DNA of 64,000 nucleotides, taken from NCBI GenBank assembly GCA_015056905.1, contig SVFI01000008.1, positions 50,650-114,649 on the forward strand, given 5' to 3'. Numbering within the stretch: the stretch's first letter is position 1; each line of letters opens with the position of its first letter. The position numbers and the translations under genes were made by a program. Source of the stretch: Lachnospiraceae bacterium. GTDB lineage: Bacteria > Bacillota > Clostridia > Lachnospirales > Lachnospiraceae. Below the pieces are notes generated by a model. That model was not told the origin of the DNA. It made no database searches and was given only the letters and a program-made list of their open reading frames with translations. Below, piece by piece: positions 59,099-64,000 of the stretch.

Positions 59099-61153
59099 CT
59101 ATTCGTCCAGCGCACGGTTAAGTTCCTCCGTCCCCGGAAGCACGAAACGCCCGTCGCGGATGATTTCAATCCGCGCTCCTTCCAACGTCATGCCATAGAG
59201 CGCACCCAGCTCATCATACGGAATCGTAATGTCTGTATGGCACTGAAAATATGCCTTGTCCGGGTCCGTCTTACGCAGCAGGGATATCTCATTGTCTCTT
59301 GCAATAATTTCTTTGCCGTCCGCGTTGTAAACCGCCACATCTTCCGCATGCGAATAGCACGTATCACCGACTGCAAAATGCGGCCCCGTTTTTTCTGCAA
59401 TTAAAATCGGGAGACGGTCCTCAATTCCGAATTTTTGTCCCATCCGGTACGCGGTTGTATTCGTACCGATGGCAAACTCTCCCATCGGAAGTGTTTCATG
59501 ATGATAGAGAACATTCTCTGCAATCAGTTTTTGGCCCTCTTCCTCTGTATCAAAATTTGAGCAGGAATAGTTCGTGATTTTACCATCCTTAAATGTCAGC
59601 ATCAGGTTACAATACTCAAATTCCCTTAAGTAAACCTTACTCACATGAAGAACACCTTCCGTTCCTGAAAGCATCGGTGATGTGAACACCTCACCAACCG
59701 GAATGTTGACATCCGCCACGCAATTTTCAAACTTCGTCTGCGTTTCCGGGGTTTTTATCTTGGTTAACATAACTTTTAAATCTGTCTTGTTATCTCCGAT
59801 GCCTTCCACCTTGACATAATCGCACGTATCGAGGGCATCTATTATCGTCTGCTGGATATTTTCGTATGTTTCATAATCCAGCGTGTTCAGTTTAATCGTT
59901 TCCGTCATAATCTGCTCGTACTTCGAACCAATCTCAGGAATCGGGAATGCAATGATGGTAAAGCTTCGCTCTTCTCCCGGAATATACTCATTGATAAGCT
60001 GCCCGAGCTGTCCGTAATACCAAGTGGAGAGCTCCTGTTGCTTACGACTCAGCTTGCATGCCTGCGGGCAAATCTGCGGAGTAAACGGTTTTTCACCGAA
60101 CACTTCCACCCACGCCGGACCTGCGTGATAAGAAGAAAGTGTTTTGTAGGTCTCATACGCCTCCTTCTGTACTTCCAGGCGTCTGTTTGCCATCTTCTTA
60201 TCTAAAAACAGCGCTTCATCCTCTCTGTGATCGTACTCATACTGCTTGTTCGGACTCTCGGAATAGAAACCACCGAGCGACGTTCCGCGCTTTGTAAAAA
60301 TACTGTGAGGCGTCCGCATAATCGCAGGCTGCAACCCCATTTTTTCAAAGTTATCTATGGCTAACTTAATCATTCTCTCAAAGCCAATCGGATACACAAT
60401 CTGAACAACTTTTTTCTTCGACAGATCTTTGTTACCCTTGACAAACCCGATGCGGTAACCTTCCGTATACGTATCCGCCATCAGACGAAGTTGCTCCTCG
60501 CTTACACCTGCGAGATACTCCGCCGTCTTTACCTGATTCGGTGTAATGTATTCACCGTATTTATACAGATATTTTGTGTCTGACAAATTTTCCTGTGTAA
60601 TGATACGGTACGCAAAATCTTCCGCCGGGTCTACCTTTTCTTTGACTCTCTGCAGCGTCATATCCTCCGCATAATCGTGCACGAAAAAATAAATCGTCTC
60701 CTCAATCAGCTTCACATCCGGTTGCTTTTCCGTATCCTGATACGCATAAGCAAACGAAGCGTAAATCTCCAGAAAAAGTTCCAGATGAATGACTATCTCA
60801 AAGAGCTTTTGTTCATACGCCGCAGGAATAAGGCTACGCATCTGCGTGTAAACAAAAGAAAGTATCTGACCGTATTCTGTGCCGAGCAATTTCTCCGCCA
60901 CAGCCGGATTGGCATAGCTGCTTCCATACTGCTCCGGTAGGACATCTGCATACAGTTTTTCGTTCGCATCAGCCAGTTCCTCTTCGGTGCGAACAAAATA
61001 TACGTCATCCCGAATCTCTTCATATGTTTTACAAATCAGACAAAGAAACTCTGCGACATTTTTAAAATAATCTGCATAGGGCATCGCCACAAGTTCCTCT
61101 CTGCCAATCCCAATCAGTCGCTCTTTCGCAAGCTCATATCGTTCTTTTATCAT
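59099..61153 (-). CDS. M29-like aminopeptidase with long N-terminal extension
   Basis: This 684-residue protein ends in a module (about 290-684) resembling M29 (aminopeptidase T) metallopeptidases. Recognisable parts are DVNIPVGEVFTSPMLSGTEG with the metal-binding Glu, MGEFAIGTNTTAY, and ILIAEKTGPHFAVGDTCYSH with the predicted His/Glu/Asp ligands. M29 enzymes are about 410 residues and remove N-terminal amino acids from peptides. The extra 270 residues at the front are helical and belong to no family I know, perhaps a regulatory or oligomer domain. The start overlaps the DUF6142 gene by 4 bases, so they are coupled. Confidence 0.85.
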   Translation of the reverse strand: MIKERYELAKERLIGIGREELVAMPYADYFKNVAEFLCLICKTYEEIRDDVYFVRTEEELADANEKLYADVLPEQYGSSYANPAVAEKLLGTEYGQILSFVYTQMRSLIPAAYEQKLFEIVIHLELFLEIYASFAYAYQDTEKQPDVKLIEETIYFFVHDYAEDMTLQRVKEKVDPAEDFAYRIITQENLSDTKYLYKYGEYITPNQVKTAEYLAGVSEEQLRLMADTYTEGYRIGFVKGNKDLSKKKVVQIVYPIGFERMIKLAIDNFEKMGLQPAIMRTPHSIFTKRGTSLGGFYSESPNKQYEYDHREDEALFLDKKMANRRLEVQKEAYETYKTLSSYHAGPAWVEVFGEKPFTPQICPQACKLSRKQQELSTWYYGQLGQLINEYIPGEERSFTIIAFPIPEIGSKYEQIMTETIKLNTLDYETYENIQQTIIDALDTCDYVKVEGIGDNKTDLKVMLTKIKTPETQTKFENCVADVNIPVGEVFTSPMLSGTEGVLHVSKVYLREFEYCNLMLTFKDGKITNYSCSNFDTEEEGQKLIAENVLYHHETLPMGEFAIGTNTTAYRMGQKFGIEDRLPILIAEKTGPHFAVGDTCYSHAEDVAVYNADGKEIIARDNEISLLRKTDPDKAYFQCHTDITIPYDELGALYGMTLEGARIEIIRDGRFVLPGTEELNRALDE

Positions 61154-61479
61154 AACCCAAACACTCCTACATACAAAATATACGCAATCGCAATCACGGC
61201 AATACTATTCAGTATAATACCCAAATTCGGGAAGAAATAAAAACGATCCTTTTCAAGGCGCGACATAATCCCGAGAACCAGTCCTGCAATTCCGAACACA
61301 AGCGCTAAAATAACAGCGCACGCAAGCCTTGCACTTGATGCCCCATCCGCCTTAAACGAAGAAAATACTGCCAGTCCGATTGCACCGTCTGACAGTATTC
61401 CGAGAATAGTTGACATGATTCCACGTTCCGGATGGCTTTTATTTGTGAACATATAATTCTTTTTCAACATATTCCACAT
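61150..61479 (-). CDS. DUF6142-like small membrane protein
   Basis: A 109-residue protein with three predicted transmembrane helices and the N-terminal family pattern YMFTNKSHPERGIMSTILG. Similar small proteins are widespread in Lachnospiraceae and have no known role. It begins at MWNMLKK with GGAAAGGA upstream, 17 bases after a 50-residue membrane protein gene, and overlaps the aminopeptidase start by 4 bases. Confidence 0.75.
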   Translation of the reverse strand: MWNMLKKNYMFTNKSHPERGIMSTILGILSDGAIGLAVFSSFKADGASSARLACAVILALVFGIAGLVLGIMSRLEKDRFYFFPNLGIILNSIAVIAIAYILYVGVFGL

Positions 61480-61496
61480 AAACCAAAAGTCCTTTC

Positions 61497-61649
61497 CTAG
61501 AACATAATTTTGGATTTTCCGGACAGCAGTTTCGCACCGGAAATAATGAGCAGGACACCGCTAACGATTCCTACCACAATGGCAACGACTCCGAGTGTGA
61601 TGCTCAGTGCACCGCTTCCGGACATTGTTTTATAAATTTTTTCTTCCAT
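61497..61649 (-). CDS. Small membrane protein, 50 residues
   Basis: A very short protein starting MEEKIYKTMSGSGALSITLG and ending with KLLSGKSKIMF. It has one strong transmembrane helix (about 15-40). GAAAGGA lies 9 bases before the ATG. It is set between pyrE (24 bases away) and the DUF6142 gene (17 bases), so it is almost surely part of the operon. It may pair with the DUF6142 protein in the membrane (inference). Confidence 0.7.
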   Translation of the reverse strand: MEEKIYKTMSGSGALSITLGVVAIVVGIVSGVLLIISGAKLLSGKSKIMF

Positions 61650-61673
61650 GCGACCAATCCTTTCTGATAAAAC

Positions 61674-62354
61674 TTATTTTTCTGCTCCGTACTGCTCATA
61701 ATATGCATCAATGGCAGCCTTTAATGTATCATCAATATAAACTTTTCCGTTGTATGGTTTGTTATACAGACACTCTGTGACATCTGCCATAGAAACAATA
61801 GCAGCGGTCTCAAATCCGTATAAATCTTTGATTTCTTCCAGCGCGCTCTTCGTTCCTTTACCTTTTTCCATGCGGTTTAAGGAAACCATAAGTCCTACGA
61901 TTTCAACATCGGCAGCACCTCTTACCTTCGGAACCGTCTCCTCCATGGATTTACCGGAAGTCGTAACATCCTCAATCATGATAACTCTGTCGCCGTCTTT
62001 TAAAGCACTTCCGAGGAAACTTCCTTTGTCTGCGCCGTGGTCTTTCTCCTCTTTGCGGTCCGAACAATAACGAACTTCTTTTCCGTAAAGTTTACTGTAA
62101 GCAACCGCTGTCACAACACTGATCGGAATTCCTTTGTAAGCCGGTCCGAACAGCACATCAAAATCATCGCCGTATGTTTCATGAATTGCCTTTGCATAAT
62201 ATTCACCGAGACGCATCAGCTGTGATCCTGTCACATAACCGCCCGCATTCATAAAAAACGGTGATTTGCGTCCGCTCTTTAATGTAAAATCCCCAAATTT
62301 AAGTACGTTTGAATCCACCATGAATTCAATAAATTCCTGTTTGTAGCTTTCCAT
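61674..62354 (-). CDS. pyrE: Orotate phosphoribosyltransferase
   Basis: PyrE joins orotate to PRPP to make OMP in pyrimidine synthesis. The 226-residue protein has LKFGDFTLKSGRKSPFFMNA (about 20-39), GPAYKGIPISV (about 70) and the PRPP-binding motif VIMIEDVTTSGKSMEETV (about 119-136). Its start follows GGAGG at good distance. It heads the run pyrE / small membrane protein / DUF6142 / aminopeptidase. No other pyr gene is in view. Confidence 0.96.
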   Translation of the reverse strand: MESYKQEFIEFMVDSNVLKFGDFTLKSGRKSPFFMNAGGYVTGSQLMRLGEYYAKAIHETYGDDFDVLFGPAYKGIPISVVTAVAYSKLYGKEVRYCSDRKEEKDHGADKGSFLGSALKDGDRVIMIEDVTTSGKSMEETVPKVRGAADVEIVGLMVSLNRMEKGKGTKSALEEIKDLYGFETAAIVSMADVTECLYNKPYNGKVYIDDTLKAAIDAYYEQYGAEK

Positions 62355-62417
62355 GTTTCTTTGAAACCTCCTATTTTCAAGGCTTTGCGCCTTTTTAGTT
62401 TTTGTAAAAGCGGGTTA

Positions 62418-62528
62418 CTACACCATCCGGCGCTCGCCGAACCGGTTTACGAATCTCCCCTGGTAAATTCCGTCTTTTCTCTGAGTGATTCCTTTACCAA
62501 GTTCTTTTCCCTTGAGTGATTTACCCAT
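62418..62528 (-). pseudogene. N-terminal remnant of a phage/conjugative-element integrase
   Basis: The frame begins MGKSLKGKELGKGITQRKDG and ends with GRFVNRFGERRMV after 36 codons. An ideal AAAGGAGG ribosome binding site lies 5 bases upstream. The sequence matches the start of tyrosine recombinases (Tn916-like integrases), which have an AP2-like arm-binding domain beginning with the same ITQRKDGIY pattern and normally run to about 380-400 residues. The stop right after MV shows a truncation, and no integrase catalytic domain follows. It may mark an old integration site next to pyrE. Confidence 0.65.
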
Positions 62529-62611
62529 ATGTGCCTCCTTTCCGTAGATTGGAAAGGATTGCGAATACCTATCCATTCTACCATAAAACTTCGTCATAAT
62601 CAATGCACGCA

Positions 62612-62644
62612 AAAACCGCTGCACAAAAAAATTGCAGCGGTTTT
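62612..62644. terminator. Strong bidirectional terminator
   Basis: The perfect 12-base stem AAAACCGCTGCA / TGCAGCGGTTTT has A and T runs on both sides, so it can act on both strands. On the minus strand it separates the right-end genes from the integrase remnant and pyrE. Confidence 0.9.
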
Positions 62645-62784
62645 TGTATGAAAATATTCTTTATCAAGTTCATTATTTCATGGTGAAAATGAATTTGCAA
62701 CGGAATTCGGTTGAATGGGGTTGAAATTAGTTGAGTGAGAGTGAAAAAGCTTTCTTTATATTGTCAATTCGGAAAACTGAAAGT

Positions 62785-63072
62785 TTATTTAATCAATATA
62801 ATTTCATCTGCTACTATCTCTAAAACTGTTTCTAAACCATCAACAGTCAAAAATTTATATGCTTCGTCATTAAAGATTATATCGCCAATTTCATCTACCA
62901 ATTCAACATTATGAACAATTTTCCTACAATTCACGGTTTTCAATATGCGTATGTCTCCATTCCACATATTTATTTCAATGGCGTATTCATCGTTATCTCT
63001 ATATATTTTCCCGATTTCATTATCATTGCATGCTATCCTATTTAACCATTCGTTTTTTGTGCCAATATCCAT
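62785..63072 (-). CDS. Unknown small protein, 95 residues
   Basis: A soluble acidic protein starting MDIGTKNEWLNRIACNDNEI, beta-rich in the middle (YAIEINMWNGDIRIL), with no signal peptide. The ATG at 63070-63072 is chosen because GGAGGA lies 8 bases upstream. It is AT-rich relative to the core genes. Its size and make-up recall immunity or accessory proteins, but no family is recognised. Confidence 0.6.
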   Translation of the reverse strand: MDIGTKNEWLNRIACNDNEIGKIYRDNDEYAIEINMWNGDIRILKTVNCRKIVHNVELVDEIGDIIFNDEAYKFLTVDGLETVLEIVADEIILIK

Positions 63073-63125
63073 AATGCATTCCTCCATAAACTTCAAAGTT
63101 TCTGTTCCCTATAAATTGGAATTTA

Positions 63126-63575
63126 TCAATCCAATTCCTTTTGGTAATAAACAAATCCCTCATCCCGTTTAACTTCAGAATAGCCCAGCTTTTTATAAAA
63201 AGCATTCGTTCTTACATTCCAAATCGGTGTATCAAGTACGATTTTCTTCACACTGGGATAGTAACTTTCTACCAGTTCCATCAAGGAAATACCATATCCC
63301 TTTCTATGGTGAATTGGGTCTACAAAAATCCGTCCAATATACAGCATTTTTCCATCCTCAATCAAAAAGAGAAGTGCACCGCCGACAATTTCACCATCTT
63401 TTTCTACTTGAAACAAATGTCTCTCATTGAACATCTGCTCATGCCATGCAACAGAATCATACTCAGGTGGGTCCTCCACAGAGGAAGCACCGACAGCAAT
63501 ATCACTATCGAAAGCAGCTTTTGATATATCTACAATTCTTTCTATTTGCTTTTGTTCGGCTTGTACTAATTTCAT
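63126..63575 (-). CDS. GNAT family N-acetyltransferase
   Basis: This 149-residue acetyl-CoA-dependent transferase has the GNAT fold. VEKDGEIVGGALLFL is strand 3-4, LYIGRIFVDPIHHRKGYGIS (about 78-97) carries the acetyl-CoA pyrophosphate-binding R/QxxGxG/A pattern as RKGYGI, and NAFYKKLGYSEVKRDEGFVY is the C-terminal motif. The substrate cannot be told. The ATG at 63573-63575 (MKLVQAE) has GAGGT 7 bases upstream. Confidence 0.9.
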   Translation of the reverse strand: MKLVQAEQKQIERIVDISKAAFDSDIAVGASSVEDPPEYDSVAWHEQMFNERHLFQVEKDGEIVGGALLFLIEDGKMLYIGRIFVDPIHHRKGYGISLMELVESYYPSVKKIVLDTPIWNVRTNAFYKKLGYSEVKRDEGFVYYQKELD

Positions 63576-63602
63576 AAACATTACCTCATCAAATTCAAGA
63601 TT

Positions 63603-63962
63603 TTAACGATATCCGTATATACAATAGACTCCATCAGCTTCACATTCATATGGTATCGAATATTTCTTCAATATTTCCACAAATGTATCTTCTGCATCAA
63701 TAACTTCAGGTTCAACAAGTTTTCCGCGATGTTTCAAGTATATGGGACGGATTTTAATCCATTCAACCGCAAAAGAACCGTTAAAACACTGTCCATCCAT
63801 TGCAAAAACAGAATACCAATCTGTCATACTGTTCTCATTGTTGTAAAAGCTCACATTTCCTATAGGATCATCATCAAATACAAATTTTATAATATATGGT
63901 GGCAGAAAAGGCATATCATTCATCATAGCCGTTCGCAATTCATTCCATTTTGTGTCATTCAT
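63603..63962 (-). CDS. DUF6678-like small protein
   Basis: A 119-residue soluble protein starting MNDTKWNELRTAMMNDMPFL and ending in ADGVYCIYGYR. Both ends match the pattern I associate with DUF6678 proteins, whose function is unknown. A TTG 12 bases upstream is an alternative start with a slightly better-placed purine-rich site. It is 27 bases upstream of the GNAT gene on the same strand and probably in the same transcript. Confidence 0.65.
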   Translation of the reverse strand: MNDTKWNELRTAMMNDMPFLPPYIIKFVFDDDPIGNVSFYNNENSMTDWYSVFAMDGQCFNGSFAVEWIKIRPIYLKHRGKLVEPEVIDAEDTFVEILKKYSIPYECEADGVYCIYGYR

Positions 63963-64000
63963 ATAACTACACAAATTTCTTCTCTCAACTACTTTTCTTA

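Overview
The window looks like chromosomal DNA of a low-to-mid GC Gram-positive anaerobe of the Lachnospiraceae (Clostridium cluster XIVa) type. The evidence is the AGGAG-type ribosome binding sites throughout, lipobox lipoproteins, PASTA-type Ser/Thr kinases, a CIRCE/HrcA operator, a BspA-type surface repertoire, QueH, a VanZ-like protein and small conserved proteins (DUF6142, DUF4178) that I associate with this family. Species cannot be fixed from the sequence alone. No rRNA, CRISPR array or intact insertion sequence is visible; there are three tRNA genes.

Layout. 1-4.0 kb: two MATE exporters (one cut by the window edge) and an iron-type alcohol dehydrogenase. 4.1-7.6 kb: a four-gene operon speD / DUF4178 / DUF350 / membrane-fused speE, coupling polyamine synthesis to two membrane proteins. 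7.7-10.2 kb: a lipoprotein with a discoidin-like domain and an Rpn-type PD-(D/E)XK nuclease. 10.2-15.1 kb: a strikingly AT-rich island of eight small genes (two secreted or anchored proteins, a lone CheY and unknowns), separated by hairpin terminators and by four copies of a palindrome-like TTTACATATATAA motif, ending next to tRNA-Met and tRNA-Val. 15.4-20.3 kb: a c-di-GMP phosphodiesterase, queH and argS in one operon. 20.5-25 kb: the MoxR / DUF58 / transglutaminase operon on the plus strand. 25-28.4 kb: a lipoprotein, a TetR regulator and an acidic repeat protein. 28.5-31.4 kb: a cyclic-nucleotide-binding-like protein and a VanZ-like protein.

31.4-44.6 kb holds proteostasis and cell-surface genes: htpG under a CIRCE element, a PrsA-like isomerase lipoprotein, tRNA-Trp, radA, clpC, a cohesin-like membrane protein and an SH3/glucosaminidase wall hydrolase. 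44.8-55.4 kb is one seven-gene operon from a clear promoter (55368-55397) to a clear terminator (44839-44870): a PASTA Ser/Thr kinase, a PP2C phosphatase, a second Ser/Thr kinase whose outer domain resembles an ABC solute-binding protein, two fibronectin-III secreted proteins and two BspA-type leucine-rich-repeat proteins. This is the most system-like novelty in the window. 55.4-62.4 kb carries purE-purM-purN-purD, an M29-like aminopeptidase, two small membrane proteins and pyrE. The right end (62.4-64 kb) is accessory: an integrase N-terminal remnant and three small genes (one GNAT acetyltransferase, one DUF6678-like).

How the parts may work together: kinases and phosphatase probably set the phosphorylation state of a cell-envelope programme whose outputs include the co-transcribed surface proteins. 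The polyamine operon may tie decarboxylated-SAM chemistry to membrane proteins. Nucleotide synthesis (pur, pyr), tRNA charging and modification (argS, queH) and chaperones form the housekeeping background. Traces of horizontal transfer are the AT island, the integrase remnant, a truncated gene at 31.5 kb and the Rpn nuclease.
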